Shown here in pieces: positions 46,772-55,304 of a DNA stretch of 64,000 bases. A program made the translations under genes and the position numbers. The stretch comes from Methylobacterium sp. Leaf91 (lineage in GTDB: Bacteria > Pseudomonadota > Alphaproteobacteria > Rhizobiales > Beijerinckiaceae), in contig NZ_LMMP01000049.1 in NCBI RefSeq assembly GCF_001422815.1, forward strand, positions 155,026 through 219,025. The letters run 5' to 3'. The notes beneath the pieces were generated by a model, which made no database searches, was not told the origin of the DNA, and was given only the letters and a program-made list of their open reading frames with translations. How positions within the stretch are numbered: the first letter of the stretch is position 1; each line of letters starts with the position of its first letter.

Positions 46772-47695
46772 ATGCCCAAGACTAATATGTATCCGTATGT
46801 TTACGATCCGAGTTACACAAAGTACCTTACCAGATATTGGACGCCACCAAGGGTTCAGAAGAAAGCGGAGTGGCAAAACGCTTGCCGAAACGCGTTCTCG
46901 GGCCTCGATATCGCGGACCGCGAGTTCGTTCGTGCATCTGCTTTTATACTATCTGTTAAAGACGATTCTTGGACCAAGGGTCGCCTGAAACATCGATTCA
47001 ATCGTCTGCGAGTACGTATAAATAACCTGAAAAGCGATTTTGTACGTTTGTATCCTATGACATCCTACCATGGTATAGAGAACTGTCCATGGCGGGAGCG
47101 GCATTCACTGACACGCCCGCTGGAAGGGCCGGACCGGCGTCTGAATTTGATCTGCAGGCTCGCACTCCCCGGACTGTCACGATGGCTTGGCCGGCCGCTG
47201 CGGTACGTCATAAACAGCAGCAGGCATCACACGCCCGGCGACGCGTGCGTGTGGCCCGACATCATTTGTATTGTCCCGGGCCCAGGCTTTCTCACGGTCA
47301 TTGTCCGCCGGGGCCTGCATCACCCCCCGCCGTCGAGCGCGATTTACCCAATGTCGGCCGTCGGTCCCCAGGAGGGCAGTGACGGCGTATGGCTCGCAAG
47401 GGGTTCGTGGATCACGAAGGGCCATCGCGACCGGCCACCGACGGAGGGCTGGATTGCTTGGTCGTACGTGCCCGGTCCGAGCGGTGAAATCGAATTTCTC
47501 GTGCAGGGCGGCAGTGCGAAAGTTGCACTGCGTCGATTTTGGGCGATCTACGATGCGACGGTGGTCGTGCCCACCTGGCATGGCAAGACACCAGCGGACA
47601 GGCACCTGGCCTGGCTCCCTCCTGAGCCAGCCCCCCTCGACCTGACCGCCGAGGACGAGGAGGCCCTGGAGGGGCTGGAGGGCATCTGTGTGTAG
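46772..47695 (+). CDS. Hypothetical protein with low-G+C 5' end (moron-like)
   Basis: 307 residues. ATG 46772 has only a weak ribosome site. The first third is noticeably A+T-rich and Lys/Asn/Tyr-rich (MPKTNMYPYVYDPSYTKYL), while the rest returns to the high-G+C style. Central segments SSRHHTPGDACVWPDIICIV and GWIAWSYVPGPSGEIEFLV look like a beta-rich fold. No domain was named. Phage morons often show such composition shifts, so separate acquisition is likely. It converges with the metallophosphoesterase gene (3-bp gap). Confidence 0.5.
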   Translation: MPKTNMYPYVYDPSYTKYLTRYWTPPRVQKKAEWQNACRNAFSGLDIADREFVRASAFILSVKDDSWTKGRLKHRFNRLRVRINNLKSDFVRLYPMTSYHGIENCPWRERHSLTRPLEGPDRRLNLICRLALPGLSRWLGRPLRYVINSSRHHTPGDACVWPDIICIVPGPGFLTVIVRRGLHHPPPSSAIYPMSAVGPQEGSDGVWLARGSWITKGHRDRPPTEGWIAWSYVPGPSGEIEFLVQGGSAKVALRRFWAIYDATVVVPTWHGKTPADRHLAWLPPEPAPLDLTAEDEEALEGLEGICV

Positions 47696-47698
47696 CTG

Positions 47699-48229
47699 TC
47701 ACCGTGTGAGGACGCGCTCCTCCGGCTGCGTGTCACTCGCCGACATGCGTTCGAGGATCTGATCGAGGGTCACCGGCCGGTACGACCACACGTCCACGCC
47801 GACGTCCTGCGATTGCGTCGTGCCGGGCAGGAGCCCGTGCGTGTGCCCAAAGAGATGGAGGCTCCCCTTGAAGGCACGCGGCCACGAACGCATGGGGTAG
47901 TGGCAGAGCACGAGATGGCGGCCCTCGACCGAGACCTCGCGGATCCCGTCGTGTTGCTCGGCCCAAGGCAGGCGGCGGTTCTTTCTGTCGTGATTGCCCG
48001 AAACGAGGATCTTGCGACCGTTCAATCGACGGAAAATCTTCGCTGCATACTCGGGCGTGGAGAGCGCGAAATCGCCGAGGTGGTAGACCGTGTCGCCCGG
48101 CTGGACGGTTGCGTTCCAGGCCTCCACGAGCATCGCGTCGTGCTCGTCAATGCCAGCGAACCCAGGCCTCAACCCGTGCAAGATGCCTGCGTGTCCGAAG
48201 TGATTGTCGGCTGTGAATAGCGTGGCCAT
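47699..48229 (-). CDS. Calcineurin-like metallophosphoesterase (phage type)
   Basis: 176 residues from ATG 48229, which follows GGAGG CCGCC; an in-frame start at 48259 is less good. All metal-site motifs are present: TADNHFGH (DxH), YHLGDFA (GD), VSGNHDRK (GNHD), LCHYPM and FGHTHG (GHxH). The short form with an NHFGH start is common in phages and prophages. It likely hydrolyses phosphodiesters, RNA or nucleotides; the substrate is unknown. Its ribosome site is buried in a perfect hairpin (see 48231-48255). Confidence 0.88.
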   Translation of the reverse strand: MATLFTADNHFGHAGILHGLRPGFAGIDEHDAMLVEAWNATVQPGDTVYHLGDFALSTPEYAAKIFRRLNGRKILVSGNHDRKNRRLPWAEQHDGIREVSVEGRHLVLCHYPMRSWPRAFKGSLHLFGHTHGLLPGTTQSQDVGVDVWSYRPVTLDQILERMSASDTQPEERVLTR

Positions 48230-48230
48230 G

Positions 48231-48255
48231 GCGGCCTCCATTTTTTGGAGGCCGC
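48231..48255 (-). promoter_or_regulatory. Hairpin covering the ribosome site of the metallophosphoesterase
   Basis: GCGGCCTCC (48231-48239) and GGAGGCCGC (48247-48255) pair perfectly, with a loop of seven bases (A plus six T on the plus strand). Read on the minus strand, the GGAGG ribosome site sits in the stem right before the ATG at 48229. Translation would depend on melting or on a bound factor. Confidence 0.55.
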
Positions 48256-48512
48256 GCACGCGTGCGTCAGGTCCTCCTCAGGTGTCGGGATGGGCGGCGG
48301 TGCGCCAGGATTTTCGCGACATGGGGAGGCCTCGGTGGCGGGGTGGATCTGGACGATCGCAGCTCGCCGTGAGGTGGGCAAGCGCGACGTTTGGGCAGGG
48401 TAAACATTTCCCTGGCCTCAATTTGGGATCGACTCCCGGCCCCGTTTTGATAGCCGACCCAATGATCCGGTTCGGCACACCAAAGTTACGCTCTAAATCA
48501 ACTTAGAGTTAT

Positions 48513-48547
48513 GACAGGGCAGCACGGAAATTTCCTGCGGCCCTGTC
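48513..48547 (-). terminator. Double-stem hairpin after the reductase gene
   Basis: GACAGGGC (48513-48520) faces GCCCTGTC (48540-48547), and the inner GGAAATTTCC (48526-48535) is itself palindromic. It lies 64 bp past the stop of the leftward RibD-C reductase gene and may end that transcript. A T tract is lacking on the minus strand. Confidence 0.4.
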
Positions 48548-48610
48548 TTATTCAGCTTGCGAAATCGGGTCCGGCGGCCATTGACCGGCGGCGGTTCATG
48601 CTCACGAGGC

Positions 48611-49330
48611 TCAGGCGCCGGGAGCATCCTCGACGGCATACCTGAGCCAAACGGTGCCACCTTCCAAAGTCTCGGTGTGGCGATGCCGAAGCGCCTTGCC
48701 GGCCGCCGGCCGCTCGTCGGGCTCGCCGTGGTACTCGAAGATGGTTGGTACGCCCGCAAGACCATCAAGCGCGGGCGACACAAGCAGGCTGACCTCGTCG
48801 ATCAGTCCGGCCTTCAGGAAAGCGCCGTTGATGATGCCGCCGCCCTCCAGCAGCAGGGTCCTTACGCCGAAGGTCTCGCCCAGGGTTGCCATCGCACCGA
48901 CGAGGTCACGGCCGTCCGGACCGGCGAAGATGTAGGAGACCCCGTCCTCACGGAGCTCCGCCAGATAGTCATCCGTGACGCCCTCGCCGAGGACCGCCAC
49001 GATATGGTCCCCGCCTGCGTCGTCCCGGCCGTAATGCACCTTCCCGTGCGGGTCGATTGCGACGGCCAGGTCGCGGCCGTTTCGCTTGCCGACATGAGTC
49101 TGGCGGAGGTCACCAGGAACGGTCTCGGGTTTGCGCGGATGCCCCTTGGCGATCTCGGCCATGGTCGTGCGACCCACGATCCAGCCCTCGGCATCCAGGC
49201 GCGCCGCGGTCTCGTCGTAGTACCGGTGAACCAGGTCCTGCTCGATGCCCGCGGCGGGAGGGGTCCAGCGGCTCGGGTGGAGCCGGCCGTCGATGGAGCT
49301 TCCCATGTGGCAGATGATCTTCGGACGCAT
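48611..49330 (-). CDS. RibD C-terminal domain / dihydrofolate-reductase-like protein
   Basis: 239 residues from ATG 49330. Start MRPKIICHMGSSIDGRLHPS is the first strand and loop of the family, with GWIVGRTTMAEIA and the cofactor phrase LLLEGGGIINGAFLKAGLID. These mark NADPH-dependent reductases of the RibD-C/YyaP type; the lack of an N-terminal deaminase rules out full RibD. A role in reducing small pterin- or pyrimidine-like molecules is usual, but the substrate is unknown. It is in the same direction as the cupin and Pao genes and may be read with them. Confidence 0.85.
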   Translation of the reverse strand: MRPKIICHMGSSIDGRLHPSRWTPPAAGIEQDLVHRYYDETAARLDAEGWIVGRTTMAEIAKGHPRKPETVPGDLRQTHVGKRNGRDLAVAIDPHGKVHYGRDDAGGDHIVAVLGEGVTDDYLAELREDGVSYIFAGPDGRDLVGAMATLGETFGVRTLLLEGGGIINGAFLKAGLIDEVSLLVSPALDGLAGVPTIFEYHGEPDERPAAGKALRHRHTETLEGGTVWLRYAVEDAPGA

Positions 49331-49365
49331 CTCGCGAACTCACTTTTCCTGGGGTTACGGTCAGG

Positions 49366-49860
49366 TCACTCGCCGCGGTACTCGGCGTCCGTGACGTGCT
49401 CCATCCAATCGACGACCTTGCCGTCGAGCGCCTCCGACAACGCGATGTGGCTCATGCCTGCGGTAGGCGAGGCCCCATGCCAGTGGCGCACGCCGGGCGG
49501 GATGCGGACCACGTCGCCAGGCCGGATCTCCAGCACCGGACCGCCCTCGTTCTGGACCCGACCGACCCCGGCGGTAACGATCAGGGTCTGACCGAGGGGA
49601 TGGGTATGCCAAGCCGTCCGAGAGCCGGGCTCGAAGGTAACGAGGCCGCCCGACAACCGTGAAGGCGGCCTTTCCTGGATCATCGGGTCGACGCGTACGG
49701 TCCCCGTGAAGTTCTCCGGCGCGCCCCTTACGGAGGGCACGGTACCGCTGCGCTCGACGGTCACCGCCTCCTGCGAGGGACTGGCGGAGCAATGCCAGTT
49801 CATTCCGGTGGCGAGGGTCGCTGCAAGGACGAGCGAGGCGGCCCCGACGGGTATGTGCAT
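49366..49860 (-). CDS. Exported cupin-domain protein
   Basis: 164 residues from ATG 49860, AAGGA upstream. Signal peptide 1-19 or a lipoprotein-like end, ATGMNWHCSAS; the Cys at 24 is a possible lipid site, but no full lipobox is visible. The cupin has metal ligands in TAWHTHPLGQTLIV (HxH and Gln) and RHWHGASPTAGMSHIAL. It resembles the hydroxynitrile-lyase-like/carboxymuconolactone-linked cupins of stress regions. Function unknown; a detoxifying or quinone-related role is suggested by the neighbours. Confidence 0.82.
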   Translation of the reverse strand: MHIPVGAASLVLAATLATGMNWHCSASPSQEAVTVERSGTVPSVRGAPENFTGTVRVDPMIQERPPSRLSGGLVTFEPGSRTAWHTHPLGQTLIVTAGVGRVQNEGGPVLEIRPGDVVRIPPGVRHWHGASPTAGMSHIALSEALDGKVVDWMEHVTDAEYRGE

Positions 49861-49882
49861 GGCGGTGTCCTTGGCGTTACCT

Positions 49883-52093
49883 TCAGGCCGCGTCGGGCAT
49901 GCGGTCGAGGAGCTTGTCCAGCGTGATGGGATAGTCGCGCACGCGGACCCCGGTCGCGTTGTAGATCGCGTTCGCGACGGCAGGTGCGACGCCGACCAGC
50001 CCGAGCTCCCCGACACCCTTCGCCTTGATCGGCGACATCGTCGGATCGACCTCGTCGACGAAGATCGCGTCGAGGTGCGGGATGTCGGCATGGACCGGTA
50101 CCTCGTACCCGGCGAGGTCGTGGTTGACGAAGAAGCCGCGCTTGGTGTCGACCGCCATCTCCTCCATCAGGGCGGCGCCCACGCCCATGACCATGCCGCC
50201 GATGACCTGGCTGCGGGCCGTCTTCGGGTTGAGGATGCGGCCCGCGGCACAGACCGCCAGCATCCGCCTGACGCGGATTTCGCCGGTGTCCGCATCCACG
50301 CCGACCTCGGCGAAGTGCGCGCCGAAGGTCTGCTGGGCGAACCTCGTCGACAGGTCGCCGAACTCCATGGTGTCCTCGACGACGATGTCGCCGGCCTTCG
50401 CCGCATCGCCGAGCGGTACGGCGCGATTGCCCAGGCGCACCTCGCCGTCCGAGAAGATCGCGTCGGCCGAATTGAACCCCAGTCTCTGGGCCACCGCCTC
50501 GCGCAGCTTCACGCACGCGGCGTAGACGCCTGCGGTCACGGACGGCGCGCCCTGCTGGCCACCCGAACCCGGCGACTCGGGAAAATCGGAATCCCCGAGT
50601 CGCGCGACGACCCGTTCGATCCCGACGCCCATCATCTCGGCCGCCGTCTGGGCGACGATGGTGTAGCTGCCGGTGCCGATGTCGGTCATGTCGGTCTCGA
50701 CCGTAACCACGCCCCGAGCATCGAGCCGCACACGAGCACCGGACTTGGCGATCTTCGCGGCGCGGATCGCGCCTGCCATACCCATCCCGACCAGCCAGCG
50801 CCCGTCACGGACGCTGGCCGGCGCTGCCTTGCGCCGATCCCATCCGAACCGGTCTGCCCCGGTGCGGAGGCACTCTACGAACGGGCGGGTTGAGAACGGC
50901 ATCTCGGGATGCTCGGGGTCGACCTGGGTGTCGTTCAAGACCCGGAACGCGACCGGGTCCATGCCGAGCTTTTCCGCCATCTCGTCCATGGCGATCTCAA
51001 GCGCCATCAATCCCGGGGCCTCGCCCGGGGCTCGCATCGCATTACCCTCGGCGAGGTCGAGCACCGCCAGCCGTTGGCGGGTCATTCGATTGGCGCCGGC
51101 GTAGAACGACCGCGTCGCGGCGGTCGACGGCTCGGTCCGGCCCCCGGCGAGGTTGCCGTTGAGGTTGTCGTGGCCGATGGCGGTGATACGGCCGTCCGTC
51201 GTCGCCCCTATCCAGATGCGCTGGACCGTCGCCGGGCGGTGGATGGTGGTGTTGAACATCATCGAGCGCTGCAGGGCGAGCTTGACCGGCCGACGCGCCA
51301 CGCGCGCGGCCACCGCGGCCAGGGCGAGGTCGGTCTGCACCGTCCCCTTACCGCCGAACCCGCCGCCGATGTACGGCGACACCAGACGGATCTTGTCCTT
51401 GGTGATGCCAAGGGTCTTGGCGAGGTCGCGAACGCCCCAGTTCATCTGCTGGATCGCGGTGTGGCAGGTCAGGCGGTCGCCGTCCCAGGAGGCGATGGTG
51501 GCGTGCGGTTCCATCATCGCGTGCGCCTGGTCGGGCGTCGTGTAGGTCTCGTCCACCTTGACCGGCGCCGCCGCGAACGCGGTCTCGAAGTCTGCCACGC
51601 TGGTCTCGGGCTTACCCCCGAACTGGCCGGCCTTGGCGACCGGCGCCGTCGCCACCAACGCCGACAGGTCGAACGAACCTTCCACCCGGGCATACTTCAC
51701 TTCGACCAGGGCAGCGGCGGCGCGTGCCTGCTCGAACGTCTCCGCGACGACGACCGCGACGGCCTGGTGGTAGTGGTCGATCTCGGGCGCGGCGAGGAAA
51801 CGCTGGACGTAGAACTCGCCCTTGCCGAGCGTTCCCGCGTTCTCATGGGTGACAATGGCGACGACACCCGGGGCGGCATTGGCGGCAGCAAGATCAATCG
51901 CGACGACGCGCCCCTTGGCGATGCCGGCACCGACGATGAAGCCGTAGGCGAGGTTCGCCTGCGGATCGTGCCAGTCGGAAGCGTAGGGGGCGGTGCCGGT
52001 CACCTTGAGCGGACCGTCGACCCGGTCGAGCGGCTGCCCGACGACCTTGAGCCGGTCGACGGGGTTGATGCCGGCGGGGGTATCGAACTTCAT
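49883..52093 (-). CDS. paoC: Molybdenum-containing aldehyde oxidoreductase subunit, PaoC type (copy 1)
   Basis: 736 residues. Xanthine oxidase family: N-terminal DRVDGPLKVTGTAPYASDWH, PYIGGGFGGKG (molybdopterin loop), MRAPGEAPGLMALE, GSGGQQGAP, and the catalytic Glu in KGVGELGLVGVAPAVANAIY. Its ends match the next gene closely, so the two are paralogues in tandem with a 52-bp gap. PaoC holds the molybdopterin cytosine dinucleotide site in E. coli PaoABC and oxidises aldehydes in the periplasm. This copy is downstream and separated from paoAB by copy 2. Confidence 0.92.
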   Translation of the reverse strand: MKFDTPAGINPVDRLKVVGQPLDRVDGPLKVTGTAPYASDWHDPQANLAYGFIVGAGIAKGRVVAIDLAAANAAPGVVAIVTHENAGTLGKGEFYVQRFLAAPEIDHYHQAVAVVVAETFEQARAAAALVEVKYARVEGSFDLSALVATAPVAKAGQFGGKPETSVADFETAFAAAPVKVDETYTTPDQAHAMMEPHATIASWDGDRLTCHTAIQQMNWGVRDLAKTLGITKDKIRLVSPYIGGGFGGKGTVQTDLALAAVAARVARRPVKLALQRSMMFNTTIHRPATVQRIWIGATTDGRITAIGHDNLNGNLAGGRTEPSTAATRSFYAGANRMTRQRLAVLDLAEGNAMRAPGEAPGLMALEIAMDEMAEKLGMDPVAFRVLNDTQVDPEHPEMPFSTRPFVECLRTGADRFGWDRRKAAPASVRDGRWLVGMGMAGAIRAAKIAKSGARVRLDARGVVTVETDMTDIGTGSYTIVAQTAAEMMGVGIERVVARLGDSDFPESPGSGGQQGAPSVTAGVYAACVKLREAVAQRLGFNSADAIFSDGEVRLGNRAVPLGDAAKAGDIVVEDTMEFGDLSTRFAQQTFGAHFAEVGVDADTGEIRVRRMLAVCAAGRILNPKTARSQVIGGMVMGVGAALMEEMAVDTKRGFFVNHDLAGYEVPVHADIPHLDAIFVDEVDPTMSPIKAKGVGELGLVGVAPAVANAIYNATGVRVRDYPITLDKLLDRMPDAA

Positions 52094-52145
52094 GATCTCG
52101 CTCCTCGACCTTCGGTCTTTGCGACGCTCCTACCGTCCGACGCGC

Positions 52146-54350
52146 TCAGGCCGCGTCCGGCATGCGGTTCAGGAGCTTGTCGAGGGTGATCGGGTAGTCG
52201 CGGACCCGCAGGCCGGTGGCGTTGTAGACAGCGTTCGCCACCGCAGCGCCGACCCCGCAGATTCCGAGTTCGCCGACGCCCTTGGCCTTCATCGGCGAGG
52301 ACATCGGATCGACCTCGTCGAGGAAGATCACCTCCTGGTGCGGGATGTCGGCGTGGACCGGGACCTCGTAGCCGGCGAGGTCGTGGTTGACGAAGTACCC
52401 GCGCTCGGTGTCGACCGCGAGCTCCTCCATCAGGGCCGCGCCCACGCCCATGGTCATCCCGCCGATGACTTGGCTGCGGGCCGACTTCGGGTTGAGGATG
52501 CGTCCGCTGGCACAGACCGCCAGCATGCGGCGGACCCGGATTTCGGCCGTGGCCACGTCGACGCCGACCTCGACGAAGTGGCCGCCGAAGGTCGATTGCT
52601 GATGGGTCTTGTCGAGGTCGCCGAACTCGATGGCGTCCTCAGCCACGATGTCTCCGCCGGTAGCTGCCTGGGCGAGCGGAACGGTGCGATTGCCCGAGCG
52701 GACCTGCCCGTCCTCGAACATGGCATCGGCCGAGTTGAAGCCGAGCTTGCCGGCCACGGCCTCACGTAACTTCATACAGGCGGCGTAGACACCCGACGTC
52801 GACGAGTTGGCGCCGAACTGTCCGCCCGAGCCCGAGGAGACCGGGAAATCGGAGTCCCCGAGGCGCACGATGACCTTGTCGAGGGTGACCCCCATCATCT
52901 CGGCCGCCGTCTGGCCGATGATGGTGTAGCTGCCGTTGCCGATGTCGGTCATGTCGGTCTCGACGATCACCATGCCCTTGCCGTCGAGGCGGACGCGGGC
53001 GGCCGACTTCAGGACCATGTTGTTGCGGAAGGCCGAGGCCATCCCCATCCCGACGAGCCAGCGGCCGTCGCGGACCTGGCCGGGCTTGCCCCGTTTGTCC
53101 CAGCCGAAGCGCTCGGCGCCCTGGCGCAGGCATGCGACGAGGCTGCGCTGGGAGAAGGCACGCTCCGGCTTCTCCGGATCGACCTGTGTGTCGTTGATCT
53201 CGCGGAACCGCACAGGGTCTATACCGAGCTTCTCCGCCATCTCGTCCATGGCGACCTCAAGCGCCATCAGCCCAGGGGCCTCGCCCGGGGCCCGCATGGC
53301 GTTGCCTTCGGGCAGGTCGAGCACGGCGAGGCGCAGGGCAGTCATCCGGTTCGGGGCGGCATAGAGCAGACGGGTCTGCAAGACCGCCGCCTCGGGACCG
53401 CCCTCGGGCAGGTCGCCCGACCAGCTCTCGTGGCCGATGGCGGTGATCTTACCGTCCGGGGTCGCGCCGATGCGGATGCGCTGGAGCGTGGCGGGCCGGT
53501 GCGTGGTGTTGTTGAACATCTGCGGACGGGTCAGCGCGACCTTCACCGCCCGACCGGCCGCACGGGCGCCCAGCGCCGCGAGGAGCGCCTCGGACCGCAG
53601 GAAGAGCTTGCCGCCGAAGCCGCCGCCGATGAACGGCGAGACCAGCCGGACCTTCTCCTGCGGGACGTCCAGGGTCAGCGCGAGGTCACGCGTGCCCCAG
53701 GCGATCATCTGATTCGAGGTCCAGACGGTGACCTTGTCCCCGTCCCAGGACGCGACGGAGGCATGGGGCTCCATCATCGCGTGGGCGTGGTCCGGCGTCT
53801 CGTAGCTCTCGTCGAGCTTGACCGGCGCCGAGGCAAACGCGCCGGCGAAGTCGCCGACGGAGGAGGAGGATGGACTACCCTGGACGTCGCCCGGGTCCTT
53901 CGCTCCGTCCTTCACCAAGGCGAGGTCGAAGACACCCTTCGTGGTGGTGTACTTGACCTTGACCAGCGCCGCGGCGGCGCGTGCCTGCTCGAAGGTCTCG
54001 GCGACCACCACGGCGACCGCCTGGTGGTAGTGCTCGATCTCGGGGCCGCCGAGGAGTTTTGCGGTGTTGAGCTTGCCCTTGCCGAGCTTGCCCGCGTTCT
54101 CGGCGGTCACGATGGCGACGACGCCCGGCGCGGCCTTGGCGGTGCCCAGGTCCATCAAGGCGATCCGGCCCTTGGCGATGGTCGCGCCAACGACGACGCC
54201 GTAGGCGAGCTTGGCCTGCGGGTCGTGCCAGTCGTTGGCATAGGGGGCGGTGCCGGTGGTCTTGAACGGGCCGTCGATCCGGTCGGTGGCCTTCCCCACG
54301 ACCTTGAGCTGGTCGATGGGGTTGGTGCCTGCGGGGGTGTCGAACTTCAT
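52146..54350 (-). CDS. paoC: Molybdenum-containing aldehyde oxidoreductase subunit, PaoC type (copy 2, next to paoB)
   Basis: 734 residues. Same motifs as the downstream copy: DRIDGPFKTTGTAPYANDWH, PFIGGGFGGK, MRAPGEAPGLMALE, GSGGQFGAN and catalytic Glu in KGVGELGICGVGAAVANAVY. It is 3 bp after paoB, the position expected of the true partner of PaoA/PaoB. The two copies differ most in the region around 180-300 and keep the same active-site phrases, so both may be enzymes with different substrates. No own signal peptide: it is exported in complex with PaoA, as in the known system. Confidence 0.93.
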   Translation of the reverse strand: MKFDTPAGTNPIDQLKVVGKATDRIDGPFKTTGTAPYANDWHDPQAKLAYGVVVGATIAKGRIALMDLGTAKAAPGVVAIVTAENAGKLGKGKLNTAKLLGGPEIEHYHQAVAVVVAETFEQARAAAALVKVKYTTTKGVFDLALVKDGAKDPGDVQGSPSSSSVGDFAGAFASAPVKLDESYETPDHAHAMMEPHASVASWDGDKVTVWTSNQMIAWGTRDLALTLDVPQEKVRLVSPFIGGGFGGKLFLRSEALLAALGARAAGRAVKVALTRPQMFNNTTHRPATLQRIRIGATPDGKITAIGHESWSGDLPEGGPEAAVLQTRLLYAAPNRMTALRLAVLDLPEGNAMRAPGEAPGLMALEVAMDEMAEKLGIDPVRFREINDTQVDPEKPERAFSQRSLVACLRQGAERFGWDKRGKPGQVRDGRWLVGMGMASAFRNNMVLKSAARVRLDGKGMVIVETDMTDIGNGSYTIIGQTAAEMMGVTLDKVIVRLGDSDFPVSSGSGGQFGANSSTSGVYAACMKLREAVAGKLGFNSADAMFEDGQVRSGNRTVPLAQAATGGDIVAEDAIEFGDLDKTHQQSTFGGHFVEVGVDVATAEIRVRRMLAVCASGRILNPKSARSQVIGGMTMGVGAALMEELAVDTERGYFVNHDLAGYEVPVHADIPHQEVIFLDEVDPMSSPMKAKGVGELGICGVGAAVANAVYNATGLRVRDYPITLDKLLNRMPDAA

Positions 54351-54353
54351 GGA

Positions 54354-55304
54354 TCAGGCCCTCGCCTCGGTCAGGACGGCACCGAGCGTGCGCTCGGCGA
54401 GCTTCAGCTTGTAGGCGTTGTCCTCGGTGGGCTTGGCCCCCGCGAAGACCTTGTCGGTCACCGCCTTGGCGCCCCGCGGCAGGTCGGCCTCGGCGGCTTC
54501 GACGCGCCAGGGACGGGGCGCCACACCGCCGAACGCGACATGGCCGGTCCCGTCCTTGCCGATCACGGCAGCGACCGAGACCAGGGCATAGGCGTACGAG
54601 GCACGGTCGCGGACCTTGCGGTAGATGTGCGTCCCGGCGATGGGCTTCGGCAGCGTCACCGCGGTGATGAGCTCGCCGGCCCTCAGGATGGTGTCGAGTT
54701 CCGGCTTGTCGGCGGGCAGGCGATGGAAGTCTGCCACGGGGATCTTGCGCGTTGCGCCCTTGGCGTCGACGGTCTCAACGCTGGCGTCGAGCACGCGCAT
54801 GGCCACCGCCATGTCGCCCGGATAGGTCGCGATGCAGGCTTCGCTCGCACCGATGACGGCGAGCTGCCGGCTGACCCCGTCGATGGCCGAGCAACCGGAC
54901 CCCGGCTGGCGTTTGTTGCAGGCCTGGGCGGTGTCGTAGAAGTACGGGCACCGGGTCCGCTGCAGCAGGTTGCCGGCGGTGGTCGCCTTGTTGCGGAGCT
55001 GTCCCGAAGCGCCTGCGAGCAGCGCCCGCGAGAGAACGCCGTAATCCTTCCGGACCCTGGCATCAGCGGCCAGATCCGTGTTCCGCACCAGGGCCCCGAT
55101 CCGAAGGCCGCCCTCCGGCGTCGGCTCAACCTTGTCCAGGCCGAGGCCATTGACGTCGACGAGGTGGGTCGGGGTCTCGATCTGCAGCTTCATCAGGTCG
55201 AGCAGGTTGGTGCCGCCGGCGATGAACTTGGCGTTCGGGGTGCGGGCGACGGCGGCGGCGGCCTCGGCGGGCGTGCCCGGGCGCTCGTAGGTGAAGGATT
55301 TCAT
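54354..55304 (-). CDS. paoB: Aldehyde oxidoreductase FAD-binding subunit, PaoB type
   Basis: 316 residues from ATG 55304, overlapping the paoA stop. FAD-binding start MKSFTYERPGTPAEAAAAV, FIAGGTNLLDLMK, and SGQLRNKATTAGNLLQRTRC. A cluster of Cys, RCPYFYDTAQACNKRQPGSG then CSA, fits the extra [4Fe-4S] site of E. coli PaoB. The CO dehydrogenase FAD C-terminal domain follows (KVRDRASYAYALVSVAAVI). It carries electrons from the molybdenum site to the acceptor. Part of a coupled paoA-paoB-paoC operon. Confidence 0.93.
   Translation of the reverse strand: MKSFTYERPGTPAEAAAAVARTPNAKFIAGGTNLLDLMKLQIETPTHLVDVNGLGLDKVEPTPEGGLRIGALVRNTDLAADARVRKDYGVLSRALLAGASGQLRNKATTAGNLLQRTRCPYFYDTAQACNKRQPGSGCSAIDGVSRQLAVIGASEACIATYPGDMAVAMRVLDASVETVDAKGATRKIPVADFHRLPADKPELDTILRAGELITAVTLPKPIAGTHIYRKVRDRASYAYALVSVAAVIGKDGTGHVAFGGVAPRPWRVEAAEADLPRGAKAVTDKVFAGAKPTEDNAYKLKLAERTLGAVLTEARA

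Larger units (their letters stand above)
48230..48610. other. 381-bp region at the right border of the phage-derived element
   Basis: After the hairpin described separately, no gene with a ribosome site was found up to the reductase gene. The stretch 48400-48510 is less G+C-rich (GGGTAAACATTTCC, CTCTAAATCAACTTAGAG) and is a candidate border. No sequence here matches the left border at about 33.7-34.0 kb, so attachment sites could not be defined. Confidence 0.4.

Noticed and set aside
48410..48480. tRNA 3' end or attachment core at the right border
   Set aside because: GGGATCGACTCCCGGCCCC looks slightly like a T-arm, but no cloverleaf could be drawn and no copy lies at the left border.
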